DNA of 64,000 nucleotides from Pseudomonas brassicacearum (GTDB lineage Bacteria > Pseudomonadota > Gammaproteobacteria > Pseudomonadales > Pseudomonadaceae): positions 1,298,247-1,362,246 of the forward strand of contig NZ_MOBK01000006.1 of assembly GCF_003732265.1 (NCBI RefSeq), read 5' to 3'. A program made the translations under genes and the position numbers. A model generated the notes under the pieces. The model had not been told where the DNA came from and ran no database searches. It saw only the letters and a list, made by a program, of their open reading frames with translations. Of the stretch, positions 47,468 through 56,596 are shown piece after piece (the stretch's first letter is position 1; the number at the start of each line of letters is the position of its first letter).

Positions 47468-49499
47468 ACGCACCTGCCTTGCATTTTTCGCACTCTTCAC
47501 AGAACGGCGCATTACGTTTGAGGGTGTTGACCTGAGCCGGGGTCAGCACCGCACCCGCCTTGTCAGCATCAGCCTGTTTCAACACCCCTGGCATCAACGG
47601 CGCCGCCCCGGTTCCGCTGCCCGGACTCCCGCCGGAGTTCATGTTGATCATCGGCCCACTCATGGCAACGCCGCTGGCGTCGATCTTGATGAAGCTGCCG
47701 CCACCCTTGAGCGTCAGTTCGCTTCCCGCTTCGAGCACGACTTTCATGCCGCTGCTCAGGTGGATTTCCTGGCCGGCTTCAATGAACTGCCCTGTGCCAA
47801 TCTTGATGTGCTGGTTCACGCCCACGGTCAGGTGGTCGTTGGCGCGGGCTTCGACTTTGCGGTCGGCGTAGACGGTGTGGTGTTCTTCGGCCTTGAATTC
47901 GCTGTAGCTGTTTTGCTCGACGGTGTCGTGGCGTTCGTTGCCGACGCGGATTTTCTGGTCGTGTTCGACGTTTTCGTCCCAGTCGCGCTGGGCGTGCAGG
48001 AAGATTTGTTCCTGGCCCTTTTTGTCTTCGATGCGCAGTTCGTTGAAACCGCCGCCACCGGGGGAACTCAGGGTCTTGAAGGTGCTGCGGGTCTTGTTCG
48101 CCGGCAGTGGATACGGGACGACGTTTTCCTTGTGGTACAGGCAGCCGCTGATCAGCGGTTGGTCGGGGTCGCCTTCGAGGAAGGTGACGAGCACTTCCAT
48201 GCCGATGCGCGGGATGGCGATGCCGCCGTAGTGGGCGCCGGCCCAGGCAGAGGAGACGCGCAGCCAGCAGCTGGTCTTGTCATCGGCCTGGCCTTCGCGG
48301 TCCCAGTGGAATTGCACTTTGACGCGACCGTATTCGTCGCAGTGGATCTCTTCACCTTTCGGGCCAGTGACCACAGCGCTTTGGCTGCCGAGGATTCGTG
48401 GCTTGGGATGATGCAGTGGCGGACGGTTCGGCACGTCCCACGGGGTGGCCTGGAAGCGGTTGCGGTAGCCCTGGTGGAAATCGTCTTTCAGGTTGGTTGT
48501 GCTGCTGGTGACCGACTCTTCCAGCACTTGCGGCTGTTTGCCTTCGTGGAGGATTTCGGTGAGCAGCCACAGGTCGTTCCATTTGGCTTTCGGGTGTTGG
48601 GTCAGGGCCAGGAAGTGGCCGCTGACCAGTCTCGGCTGATCGCTTTTGCCTTCGGCGAGCTGGAAGTCGCTGCGGTGGCGTTCGAGGGCACGTTTGGCCA
48701 GGTGCTTGCCGCGGTCGCGGTCGAGGAAGCGGCCGGGGTAGTCGTAGTCTTCGAGGTCGGGCAGGGCGTCGCCACGGTTTTCGCTTTCGAGGGTGATGCG
48801 CGGTTTTTCGAAGTCGTAGTCGCGGCGGGTGGTGCGGCTGGTGCGGGTTTCCAGGCGCAGGTCGAAGCGCTTGATCACCGGGTCGTTGGCGACCATGCCG
48901 GAGTCTTGCTGGTAGGCCACGGGGGCGAGTTTCGGGAACACCGTCTGGTCATCGCCGAACACCAGTTTGTGGGCCGTGGCGCTGTGCTGGAAGTGGTAAT
49001 GGATACCTTCTTCCTCGCACAGGCGCTGGATGAACTGCAGGTCCGATTCATCGTACTGAACGCAGTAGAGGCGCTCGGGATAAATCGCTCCGACTTTGAA
49101 TTCGTAGGCGTTGCTCTGGATGCCGTGCTCTTCGAGGACCTTGCCGATGATTTTCGGCACGCTGAGATTCTGGAAGATGCGCTGGTTGATGCGGTGCGCC
49201 AGGTAAGACAGTTGCGGGCGCAGGGTCACCGCGTAGCGGGTCAGGCGTTTGCCGGAATCACCCTGGGCAGCACGGTAGATCTGGCCGTGAATGCCGCTGC
49301 CGTCCGGCGAGAGCTGCAAGAAGGCCGGTTTGTGCAGCAGGGTTTCGAGGTCCAGGGACGGTTGTTCACTGACCAGTTCCACCTCAAACACGAACGGTTG
49401 GCTGATCGCCTCCCGACCTTGCAAGGACAGCACCTGCAAATCGCTGGATAGACCTTCGATGGTCAGGGCAAAGTGAGTCTGATTGGCCGGCGCGAACAT
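47457..49499 (-). CDS. vgrG: VgrG, type VI secretion tip spike
   Basis: A 680-aa VgrG. It has gp27-like domains (FALTIEGLSSDLQVLSLQGREAI, RLYCVQYDESDLQFIQRLCE), the gp5 OB-fold (EIHCDEYGRVKVQFHWDREG, SCWLRVSSAWAGAHYG, RIGMEVLVTFLEGDPDQP) and a C-terminal beta-helix with DUF2345-like valine/glycine repeats. It ends in a cysteine-rich tail CEECEKCKAGACAI that may bind a metal or the adaptor. ATG 49499 has AGGAACAAGGG upstream. It carries the Rhs effector through the DUF4123 protein. Confidence 0.9.
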   Translation of the reverse strand: MFAPANQTHFALTIEGLSSDLQVLSLQGREAISQPFVFEVELVSEQPSLDLETLLHKPAFLQLSPDGSGIHGQIYRAAQGDSGKRLTRYAVTLRPQLSYLAHRINQRIFQNLSVPKIIGKVLEEHGIQSNAYEFKVGAIYPERLYCVQYDESDLQFIQRLCEEEGIHYHFQHSATAHKLVFGDDQTVFPKLAPVAYQQDSGMVANDPVIKRFDLRLETRTSRTTRRDYDFEKPRITLESENRGDALPDLEDYDYPGRFLDRDRGKHLAKRALERHRSDFQLAEGKSDQPRLVSGHFLALTQHPKAKWNDLWLLTEILHEGKQPQVLEESVTSSTTNLKDDFHQGYRNRFQATPWDVPNRPPLHHPKPRILGSQSAVVTGPKGEEIHCDEYGRVKVQFHWDREGQADDKTSCWLRVSSAWAGAHYGGIAIPRIGMEVLVTFLEGDPDQPLISGCLYHKENVVPYPLPANKTRSTFKTLSSPGGGGFNELRIEDKKGQEQIFLHAQRDWDENVEHDQKIRVGNERHDTVEQNSYSEFKAEEHHTVYADRKVEARANDHLTVGVNQHIKIGTGQFIEAGQEIHLSSGMKVVLEAGSELTLKGGGSFIKIDASGVAMSGPMINMNSGGSPGSGTGAAPLMPGVLKQADADKAGAVLTPAQVNTLKRNAPFCEECEKCKAGACAI

Positions 49500-49630
49500 C
49501 CCTTGTTCCTCGTGCAGTGCTGCGGCGTGCGCCAATGGCCGAAAAGGCCTCGGCAGACGCAAAAATTCTGGAAGGGCGAAAACAACATCGACCAGCAGAG
49601 CTGGCCGATGCTTGAGACGGTCGGCCTGAT

Positions 49631-50146
49631 TTAGGCGACCGGCTGACGCCAGTCATCGGAACCCGAAGTACCGGATACTTCGTGGGTCCAGGTGATTTTG
49701 CGGTAGGTGAACTGCACTTCTTCCAGGTGCGTGAAGTGCGAGTTCGACGGGTCCTGGCAGTTGTGCATTTTGTTGTTGATGGCGACGATGATGGCGTCTT
49801 CCAGTTTGGTGGTGTAGTAGTGCTCTTGGGTACCTTGAGCCGAAGTGCGGTACCACTGGATAACGATTTCGCTCATGCGCTCGCCGGAAGTCAGAGCGGC
49901 TTGCAGCAGTGGCGAGGATTTGTCGTAGACCTTGGTGATAACCACTGGCTTGTGAACGCGCTGACCGGTTGGCTGACCGGATTGCGGGTCACGCGGGATG
50001 ATCACGTCGTGGCTGAAAGCCTGAACCATGACCTGGTCTTCGTGGCCTTCCTGGTAGGTGTTGCCAACCGAATCGGCGGTGAATGCGCCGGCGGTGATCA
50101 GACCTTGTTTCTCGCCAGTGACGGACATGTACGCTGGTGTAGCCAT
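49631..50146 (-). CDS. hcp: Hcp, type VI secretion tube protein
   Basis: A 171-aa Hcp of the Hcp1/EvpC-like family: MATPAYMSVTGEKQGLITAG, SVGNTYQEGHEDQVMVQAFSH, GQPTGQRVHKPVVITKVYDKSSPLL and LEEVQFTYRKITWTHEVSGT. It forms the hexameric tube of the T6SS. No sheath or baseplate genes are in the window, so this is an orphan hcp-vgrG-effector island relying on a core system elsewhere. AAGGAGC precedes the ATG. Upstream are a sigma-54-like element and three dyads. Confidence 0.92.
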   Translation of the reverse strand: MATPAYMSVTGEKQGLITAGAFTADSVGNTYQEGHEDQVMVQAFSHDVIIPRDPQSGQPTGQRVHKPVVITKVYDKSSPLLQAALTSGERMSEIVIQWYRTSAQGTQEHYYTTKLEDAIIVAINNKMHNCQDPSNSHFTHLEEVQFTYRKITWTHEVSGTSGSDDWRQPVA

Positions 50147-50216
50147 GGGTGTGCTCCTTGCTAAAAAATTTAGGGTGCCCGGGAGGCGTGTATCGCCCGG
50201 TGGGTGCCTGACTGTT

Positions 50217-50232
50217 ATCAAGGTTCGTGCCA
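50217..50232 (-). promoter_or_regulatory. Sigma-54-like promoter of the hcp operon
   Basis: On the minus strand this reads TGGCACGAACCTTGAT: a perfect TGGCACG -24 block, N4, then TTGAT in place of TTGCW, so the -12 C is A. The leader to ATG 50146 would be about 60 nt. Control of hcp operons by RpoN with a bEBP is known in several bacteria. Confidence 0.5.
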
Positions 50233-50317
50233 GAAACGGTTAACGTTATATAAATCAGTGGGTTGAGCCTGTTTTATAACGAAGGAAAAGATTTTCATCC
50301 CGAAAACTTTGAGAATG

Positions 50318-50335
50318 TGCGCAAGAACTTGCACA
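50318..50335. promoter_or_regulatory. Upstream dyad 1 of the hcp promoter
   Basis: TGCGCAAGAACTTGCACA is an imperfect copy of the dyad TGCGCAA-N4-TTGCGCA, 22 bp (two helical turns) from dyad 2 and about 90 bp upstream of the sigma-54-like element. Confidence 0.6.
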
Positions 50336-50339
50336 CCAC

Positions 50340-50357
50340 TGCGCAACTTCTTGCGCA
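50340..50357. promoter_or_regulatory. Upstream dyad 2 of the hcp promoter
   Basis: TGCGCAACTTCTTGCGCA has perfect 7-bp arms. It is identical to dyad 3 and has enhancer-like spacing to the promoter. Candidate binding site for a dimeric activator. Confidence 0.65.
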
Positions 50358-50421
50358 CTCGACTGGAGGGCCTGCCAGGCCGGGCGATCAGCAGCAAGGT
50401 AGGCCCTTTTCCAAGGAAGAG

Positions 50422-50439
50422 TGCGCAACTTCTTGCGCA
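50422..50439. promoter_or_regulatory. Upstream dyad 3 of the hcp promoter
   Basis: A second exact copy of TGCGCAACTTCTTGCGCA, 82 bp from dyad 2. The gap 50147-50562 between divergent hcp and the DJ-1/PfpI gene holds these sites and no gene. Confidence 0.65.
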
Positions 50440-50562
50440 TAACGGCCTTGCGCCACCCGTCAACGGCGCCTGACATCCGGTGCAACGAATGGGCCGGCTG
50501 CAGGGTCCATAAAAACAGCGCCGTCGAGCGTCCGAACAACCCTGAAACGGAGTGAGAACGAC

Positions 50563-51240
50563 ATGAAAATCCTGATGGTTTTAACGTCCCACGATCAATT
50601 GGGTGATACCGGCAAGAAAACCGGCTTCTGGCTGGAAGAATTCGCCGCTCCGTATTTCGCCTTCAAGGACGCTGGTGCTCAACTGACCCTGGCCTCGCCC
50701 AAGGGTGGCCAACCGCCGCTGGACCCGAAAAGTGACGAGCCGGATGCGCAAACCGAGGCGACAGATCGGTTTAACAAGGACCCAGCCGCTAAATCTGCAT
50801 TGGCGTCTACCGCGCTGCTGAACAGCGTGCGAGCCGACGATTACGACGCGGTTTTCTATCCGGGTGGCCATGGTCCGCTGTGGGATCTGGCCGAAGACAA
50901 GCAATCCATTGCGCTTATCGAAGCGTTTATCAAGGCCGGCAAACCGGTCGCAGCGGTTTGCCATGCCCCCGGTGTGTTGCGTCACGTCAAAGGCACGGAC
51001 GGCCAGCCGTTGGTCAAAGGCAAGCGCGTGACTGGGTTTACCAACTCGGAGGAAGAAGCGGTGCAACTGACAAAGGTCGTGCCGTTTCTGGTGGAAGACA
51101 TGCTGAAGGAGAAGGGCGGGATTTATTCCAAGGGTGATGACTGGGCGAGTTATGTGGTTGAGGACGGGCTGCTGATCACCGGTCAGAACCCGGCGTCATC
51201 GCAGGCGGGTGCTGAAGCATTGTTGGCGAAGCTCCGATAA
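50563..51240 (+). CDS. DJ-1/PfpI family protein (glyoxalase III/amidotransferase-like)
   Basis: A 225-aa cytoplasmic protein with the class I glutamine-amidotransferase-like fold: KILMVLTSHDQLGDTGKKTGFWLEE, the conserved Glu at WLEE, YDAVFYPGGHGPLWDL, and the nucleophilic elbow PVAAVCHAPGVLRHV with the catalytic Cys-His. This subfamily includes Hsp31/HchA-like methylglyoxal hydrolases and deglycases. CGGAGTGAGA precedes the ATG. Monocistronic, followed by a long inverted repeat. Confidence 0.87.
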   Translation: MKILMVLTSHDQLGDTGKKTGFWLEEFAAPYFAFKDAGAQLTLASPKGGQPPLDPKSDEPDAQTEATDRFNKDPAAKSALASTALLNSVRADDYDAVFYPGGHGPLWDLAEDKQSIALIEAFIKAGKPVAAVCHAPGVLRHVKGTDGQPLVKGKRVTGFTNSEEEAVQLTKVVPFLVEDMLKEKGGIYSKGDDWASYVVEDGLLITGQNPASSQAGAEALLAKLR

Positions 51241-51243
51241 ACC

Positions 51244-51374
51244 TGTAGCAGCTGGCGCAGCCTGCGTTCGGCTGCGAAGCAGTCGTAATATCTGGCGCCG
51301 CGGTTTTTCAGATAGACCGTGGTTGCCGGTTTTACGACTGCTTCGCAGCCGGACGCAGGCTTCGCCAGCTGCTA
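51244..51374. repeat. Long inverted repeat between convergent genes
   Basis: GTAGCAGCTGGCGCAGCCTG at the left and its near-complement ending CAGGCTTCGCCAGCTGCTAC at the right form arms of about 45 bp, with TGCGAAGCAGTCGTAA and TACGACTGCTTCGCA as inner parts. This is another common Pseudomonas intergenic repeat family. It sits between the convergent DJ-1 and HglS-like genes and probably acts as a transcription end. Confidence 0.7.
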
Positions 51375-51387
51375 CCAGTGGTGCGTT

Positions 51388-52773
51388 TCAGATAGCATGC
51401 CCCAACGTGGCATAGCATTCTTCAACCGAACGCCGCTGCGTCTCGGCATACAACCCCAACTCATCAATCGTCAAGCGTCCCAGCGCCTGTTCAAACGCCT
51501 GCTGATTCGAATGCACGCCATAGTGGGTTTGCGCCGCATCCCCCAGGTTCGACTGGAAAATCCCCGCCGCACTCACCGGCAGAAAATCCTCATAGACCAA
51601 CGGTTCGACCCGCAGATACCCACCGTCGAGCAAATCCTCCAGCGACAACGATTCCAGTGCATCCGCCGACAGGCCTTTTTCCGTCACGAAGTAGCGAAAG
51701 TACGCCAGTTCCTGTCGGCGCATGCCTTCGTACGTGTCGGGGAATTCGCCAAAGTGCTGGGTCATCAGCGCGTTGTAGCGTGCGGCATTGCCTTCATTGG
51801 GGAAGTCTTTCAACTCGTCCCGAGCGGCGTTGAGCAAACGGTCGTACAACGCCCGACCCTTGGGTGTCAGCGCGGCGCCACGTTGCTCGATTTCGCCGAA
51901 GCGCGCGCTGTGGCTGCCACGGGTTTGCGCTTGATCGGTGAACGCAACCGGTTCGTCTAGCGCTTTGAAACTGGTCTGGCGCAGCAGGATCGGGCACTGG
52001 CGGCGGGGCGGGCCTTCGACCACTGCTTTAGGGGTGATGCCGTGGGCAGGCATCTGCGCCTGGACGATGTCGATGTCCAGCGTGCGCGGGGTCAGGTGGT
52101 TAATGTGCGGGCCTTTGAAGGCCACGACGTCGGCGATCAGGCGATGCTGGTTGCTGAGTTTCTGGTATTGCTCGGCGGTGACGGTGGCGCTGTGATGCCA
52201 GCGGAAGGTTTCCAACGCCTGTTCGACGAACTGCTGCGCTTCTTGTTCGGTCAGGCCGCCCCCGGTTTCCGCACGTTCGATCAGGCTCAGCGCTGCCGGG
52301 GTAAAGATCTGGCGCTTGTCCAGCACCGACTGGGCGAAGGCGCGCAGTTCCAGGTCTTCGATCAGCTCCAGACGTAGCAGCGAGGTGAATACGCGGAACG
52401 GGCTGACTTGCAACGCGTCTTCATGCACCGCGCGAAACGCCGTGGAATGCACCGGCACGCCGGCCGGGGTCAGGTCGTAATAACCCACCGGTTGCATGCC
52501 CATCACCGCGAACAAACGGGCGAGGGTGGCCAGTTCTGCGGCGGTGCCGACGCGGATTGCACCGTGACGCTCCAGGTCCAGCCGTTCGATTTCGCCGGTG
52601 CTGTTCAACTGACGGGCGATCTGCGGGTCGTTGTCCAGCACGTATTGGTTGGTCTGCTCCACCAGCTCCATGAGTGCGCCGTACAGCGGCACTTCTTCGC
52701 GGTACATGTCGGACATCGCTTTGGAGAAGCGTTGGCGGATCAGGTCAGGGCTGACGAAGGGTGACTGGCTCAT
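51388..52773 (-). CDS. hglS: 2-oxoadipate dioxygenase/decarboxylase family protein (DUF1338)
   Basis: A 461-aa VOC-fold iron enzyme. The family markers are present: HGAIRVGTAAELATLARLFAVMGMQPVGYYDL, VPVHSTAFR with a metal His and the substrate Arg, VAFKGPHINHLTPRTLDID with the second His, and RFGEIEQRGAALTPKGR with the Glu ligand. In P. putida HglS converts 2-oxoadipate to 2-hydroxyglutarate in D-lysine breakdown; E. coli YdcJ is a homolog. No other lysine genes are adjacent. ATG 52773 fits the family length. Confidence 0.82.
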   Translation of the reverse strand: MSQSPFVSPDLIRQRFSKAMSDMYREEVPLYGALMELVEQTNQYVLDNDPQIARQLNSTGEIERLDLERHGAIRVGTAAELATLARLFAVMGMQPVGYYDLTPAGVPVHSTAFRAVHEDALQVSPFRVFTSLLRLELIEDLELRAFAQSVLDKRQIFTPAALSLIERAETGGGLTEQEAQQFVEQALETFRWHHSATVTAEQYQKLSNQHRLIADVVAFKGPHINHLTPRTLDIDIVQAQMPAHGITPKAVVEGPPRRQCPILLRQTSFKALDEPVAFTDQAQTRGSHSARFGEIEQRGAALTPKGRALYDRLLNAARDELKDFPNEGNAARYNALMTQHFGEFPDTYEGMRRQELAYFRYFVTEKGLSADALESLSLEDLLDGGYLRVEPLVYEDFLPVSAAGIFQSNLGDAAQTHYGVHSNQQAFEQALGRLTIDELGLYAETQRRSVEECYATLGHAI

Positions 52774-52891
52774 GAAAGAAATTCCCGGCGCGGTGACGTA
52801 AAGGATGTGCGAAAAGATCGCAGCCTTCAGCGGCGCCGACAAACGAAGAATCTTACGAACTTCATTCTCCCCAGGACTGCATCCTCGATGG

Positions 52892-53839
52892 TTACAGGTG
52901 CGAGCGGCTTTCGGTGCGCAGTGATCCCAGGAATTCGCGATACAGTCGCGCCGTATTCGCAGGCTGTTCGACCATCGGCATGTGCCCGATGTGGTCCCAG
53001 ATATGCACCCGCAGATCGACGATGCCTTTGCTCCAGACGGCCACGCTGCTGACGTCGATCAAACGGTCCTTGTGCCCCCACAGCAACAGCGCCGGGCACT
53101 TGATGTCGGCCAGTTTGGGTTCCATCGGCGGGCTGGCGCGGAAGTCGTTGAAGATTTCTTCCAGTTCATCGCGGCTTTGCTCATAGCGCTGGGCCACGGC
53201 GTCCAGCACCACGCCGGGCACCCACGGCGGTTCGGCCATGGTCATGGCGTAGAAGCGCCGAAACTCTTCCCGCGAGTGAATCAGAAACGGGTTGTGCCCC
53301 TTGGCCAGGTGCCGCTCCAGATCACTGGCCTCGGGCGCGGTGACCCCGGCCGGGTCGATCAGCGCCACAGAGGCGATCCGGTCCGGGTACGTGGCCGCCA
53401 GCCACGCCGCGATGTAGCCGCCCATGGAGTTGCCGATCACATGCACTTTCTCGACCCCGCAGACGTCGAGCAGCTGGATCATCCGCTTGGCTTGCAACGG
53501 AATGTCATAGCCGCCACCGGCCTTGAAGCCGGTTTCGCCATGGCCGGCGATGTCCGGAATGATCACCCGATGAGTGCCGACAAAGTGCCGGGCGAAGCGC
53601 AGCCACAGGTTCTTGTCGGCGCTGTAGCCGTGCAGCATCAGCACACTGCTGGACGCCTCATATGGCCCGCCTTGCCAGGTCGAGACGGTCATTTCGTTGA
53701 TCGGCACGACGATCTTGTGCAGCCGGTACAACTTGGCCTCGATCGCCATGTTCCAGTCGTACAGCCAATAACCGATGGTCGGGTAGCTCAACCAGCTCCA
53801 GGCCACGATAACCGCGATAATGACGACCAATAGAAGCAT
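52892..53839 (-). CDS. Membrane-anchored alpha/beta hydrolase
   Basis: A 315-aa protein with an N-terminal TM anchor (residues 1-25) and an alpha/beta-hydrolase core: VLMLHGYSADKNLWLRFARH (oxyanion), the nucleophile elbow VIGNSMGGYIAAWLA with Ser near 144, LLLWGHKDRLIDVSS (Asp) and HIGHMPMVEQP (His). It is located 22 bp after the monooxygenase gene in the same direction. A plausible role is hydrolysing the ester or lactone made by that enzyme; this is inferred. Confidence 0.85.
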   Translation of the reverse strand: MLLLVVIIAVIVAWSWLSYPTIGYWLYDWNMAIEAKLYRLHKIVVPINEMTVSTWQGGPYEASSSVLMLHGYSADKNLWLRFARHFVGTHRVIIPDIAGHGETGFKAGGGYDIPLQAKRMIQLLDVCGVEKVHVIGNSMGGYIAAWLAATYPDRIASVALIDPAGVTAPEASDLERHLAKGHNPFLIHSREEFRRFYAMTMAEPPWVPGVVLDAVAQRYEQSRDELEEIFNDFRASPPMEPKLADIKCPALLLWGHKDRLIDVSSVAVWSKGIVDLRVHIWDHIGHMPMVEQPANTARLYREFLGSLRTESRSHL

Positions 53840-53861
53840 CGGATGACTTCCTTAAACGTGA

Positions 53862-55316
53862 TCAGGACAGAATGTGGTCGGCCGGTTTCAAGGCCCGGGT
53901 CAATCGGTGATAGCTGAAACTGAACCCCGGAAACATGGCGATCACATGACCGCTCTTGCTTTGATACCAGCTGTGACAGCCTCCAGACTTCCAAACAGTG
54001 CGCTCCATTTCCCTGTGGATCATTTCAGTGTAGGTACGTTCCGCTTCGGGGCGTACTTCAATGCTGCGTAAACCCTGTGCTTTTAACGTACGGATGCAGT
54101 CGAGAATGTAATTCATCTGCGATTCGATGATAAACAGCGCTGAAGTGTGGCCAATGCCGGTGTTGGGGCCGGTGATGATAAAAAGGTTCGGGAAGTCCGG
54201 CAGACTGGTGCCCAGGTAGGCGCGCGGGTACTGCGCCCAGACGTCCCTGAGGCGGGTGCCGTGTTTGCCGGTGACGGGGTAGGAAATCACCCCGTCAGTG
54301 GCGTCGTAACCAGTGGACCAGACGATCAGGTCGAGGTCGATGTGCTGGCCGTCTTGAGTGACGATGCCTGTTTCATCAAAGGAGGCGATGCCCTGTTCCC
54401 GACTGTGCAACGTCACGTTGGGGCGGCTCAGCGCCGGGTAATAGGTGCTGGAGACCAGCACACGTTTACAGCCAATGGTGAAGTCCGGTGTCAGTTTTCG
54501 GCGTAGTTCGGGGTCAGGCACCTGGCGCTTGAGGAAGCGCAGGGCCTGATGCTGAACCATGCGGATCGCCGGTTTTGAGTATTTGAAGGCGATCACCCGG
54601 GTTTCGAACTGCCAGTAGATCATCCAGCGCAGCAGTTTGTAGGCCGGTTTCAGGCCCAGCAGCCAACGCTGGAAAGGGCCAAACGCACGGTCAGCCCTTG
54701 GCAATACCCAGTGCGGCGTGCGTTGGAACACATGCAGGTGCCCGACGTCCGGGGCAATCGCCGGGATGACCTGCGCGGCGCTGGCGCCGCTGCCGACGAT
54801 CGCCACGCGTTTTTGCCGGTAATCGTAGGAATGGTCCCAGTTGTTGGTGTGAAAGGTCTTGCCCTGAAAGCGTTCCACACCTTCGAAGTGCGGGACGACC
54901 GGTTGGCTCAATGGCCCCGTCGCGTTGATCAGGAATTGTGCGTAATACGTGCCTTTGCTGCCGGTGTGCACGGCCCAGCGTTTGTTGGCGTCATCCCATT
55001 CGATGCGTTCGACATTGGCCTCCAGTTGCACCTTGTCGCGCAGGCCGAAGTGTTCCACCACGTACTGGGTGTAGTGGTGCAGTTCCGCCTGTTCGGCGAA
55101 CATTTGCGTCCAGCGATAGGGCGCAAAGGACAGCGAATAAAGGGGCGAGGGCACATCCACCGCCGCGCCGGGGTAGGTGTTCTGGCACCAGGTGCCACCA
55201 AAAAAATCCCGTCGTTCCAGCAGGCGAAAATCGTCGATGCCGGCCTTGAGCAAATTGATCGCCGCGCACTGACCGCCAAAACCGCTGCCGATGATCAACA
55301 CTTGAAAGGTCTGCAT
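53862..55316 (-). CDS. FAD-dependent Baeyer-Villiger-type monooxygenase
   Basis: A 484-aa flavoprotein. The N-terminal FAD Rossmann motif is VLIIGSGFGGQCAAINLL, the Baeyer-Villiger fingerprint F-x-G-x3-H-x3-W is present as FQGKTFHTNNW (about 153-163), and a second NADPH Rossmann motif VAIVGSGASAAQVIPAI follows. It should oxidise ketones to esters or lactones, or be an N-hydroxylating relative. AAGGAGG precedes ATG 55316; an in-frame ATG at 55367 lacks one. Transcribed with the hydrolase downstream. Confidence 0.86.
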   Translation of the reverse strand: MQTFQVLIIGSGFGGQCAAINLLKAGIDDFRLLERRDFFGGTWCQNTYPGAAVDVPSPLYSLSFAPYRWTQMFAEQAELHHYTQYVVEHFGLRDKVQLEANVERIEWDDANKRWAVHTGSKGTYYAQFLINATGPLSQPVVPHFEGVERFQGKTFHTNNWDHSYDYRQKRVAIVGSGASAAQVIPAIAPDVGHLHVFQRTPHWVLPRADRAFGPFQRWLLGLKPAYKLLRWMIYWQFETRVIAFKYSKPAIRMVQHQALRFLKRQVPDPELRRKLTPDFTIGCKRVLVSSTYYPALSRPNVTLHSREQGIASFDETGIVTQDGQHIDLDLIVWSTGYDATDGVISYPVTGKHGTRLRDVWAQYPRAYLGTSLPDFPNLFIITGPNTGIGHTSALFIIESQMNYILDCIRTLKAQGLRSIEVRPEAERTYTEMIHREMERTVWKSGGCHSWYQSKSGHVIAMFPGFSFSYHRLTRALKPADHILS

Positions 55317-55507
55317 GGGCCTCCTTTTTAGAGTTATTGATTGAACCCTCCCTTCATGTATAGCCAAACATTGGGGACTCGCCTCGCGACAATACTCCAG
55401 TATTCAGACCGCTCACCGGTGATGGCTATTTAACGTCGCCCTGATAGACTTCAAACGCACCTGCAAGCCCGGTGTTATCAGGTTCCGTTCAGTGGCGCAG
55501 AGGCCTT

Positions 55508-56578
55508 ATGGCAAAAGCGGGGAAAGGACTTTCATTGGCCAAGAGGCTTTATACATCGCGAACCCTGGGCCTGGCCTTGGGATTGTTGTGCGTGAGCGCG
55601 GCGATGTACCCACTCGACCCGGCTCCGTGGGTGTGGGGGCTGATGCTGTTCAACGGCGTGTTGTGGCCGCACGTTGCCTATCAGTGGGCGCGCCGGGCCA
55701 AAGTCCCGTTTCATGCCGAGCACCGCAACATTCTGGTCGACGCCTTTCTCGGTGGTTTCTGGGTGGCGGCCATGCAGTTCAATCCACTGCCCAGCGTTGC
55801 AACGCTGTCGATGATGGCGATGAACAATGTCGCCATCGGCGGCATGCGATTCCTGTTGGTGGGCACCGTCGCGCAAATACTCGGGATGGGGGTGGGGTGG
55901 TTGGCGTTTACCCCGGCTTTCATTCCGTCGACCACGCCGTTGCAGATGTTCGCCTGCATGCCCCTGCTGATCCTGTATCCCATGGCATTGGGCTGGATCT
56001 GCTTCCGTCAGGCCACCACGCTGGGTCAGCAAAAGCGCGAGTTGCTGGCCCTCAGTCGTACCGACAGCCTGACCGGCCTGCTGAACCATGGCGCCTGGAA
56101 GGATCAACTTGAAGTCGAATTCCAGCGCTGCCAACGTCTGCAGCAGGGCGGGGCGATCGCGCTGATCGACATCGATCATTTCAAAGGGATCAATGACACC
56201 TACGGTCATGTCGCCGGAGACATCGTGTTGCGCCAGTTGAGCAAAATGCTCAAGCAGAACCTGCGCGCTGCCGATGTGGCCGGGCGTTATGGCGGTGACG
56301 AGTTCTGCGTCATCCTGCCGGACATGCCGTTGAACAGCGCCGCCGCGACGATGGAAGCCCTGCGCGACCGCTTTGCCACGTTGGGTTATGAGCAGAATCC
56401 GGCGTTGAAAGTCAGTTTGAGTATTGGTCTGGCGGCTTTCAGTTCGGCGCATACCGATGCGACTTTATGGCTCAACGATGCGGATCAGGCGTTGTATGAA
56501 GCCAAGACCACAGGTCGCAACCGGGTGATCTGCCGCACCAATGGCAAGCCGTATCGCGAACTGCTCGATCCCGTTTGA
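55508..56578 (+). CDS. Diguanylate cyclase with MASE2 membrane sensor (AdrA/DgcC-like)
   Basis: A 356-aa inner-membrane enzyme making cyclic di-GMP. The N-terminal MASE2 domain (LAKRLYTSRTLGLALGLLCV) has about five TM helices to residue 175. The GGDEF domain starts at SRTDSLTGLLNHGAW and has the active RYGGDEF with an intact I-site RAAD five residues before it, so product inhibition is expected. AGAGG precedes ATG 55508. Cyclic di-GMP could govern the exopolysaccharide or other matrix genes in this genome; no direct link is visible. Confidence 0.88.
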   Translation: MAKAGKGLSLAKRLYTSRTLGLALGLLCVSAAMYPLDPAPWVWGLMLFNGVLWPHVAYQWARRAKVPFHAEHRNILVDAFLGGFWVAAMQFNPLPSVATLSMMAMNNVAIGGMRFLLVGTVAQILGMGVGWLAFTPAFIPSTTPLQMFACMPLLILYPMALGWICFRQATTLGQQKRELLALSRTDSLTGLLNHGAWKDQLEVEFQRCQRLQQGGAIALIDIDHFKGINDTYGHVAGDIVLRQLSKMLKQNLRAADVAGRYGGDEFCVILPDMPLNSAAATMEALRDRFATLGYEQNPALKVSLSIGLAAFSSAHTDATLWLNDADQALYEAKTTGRNRVICRTNGKPYRELLDPV

Positions 56579-56596
56579 CCCTCACCACCAATCCCC

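Noticed and set aside
51938..53833. Plus-strand frames over the HglS-like and hydrolase genes
   Set aside because: No domain, poor start sites, and complete overlap with well-supported minus-strand enzymes.
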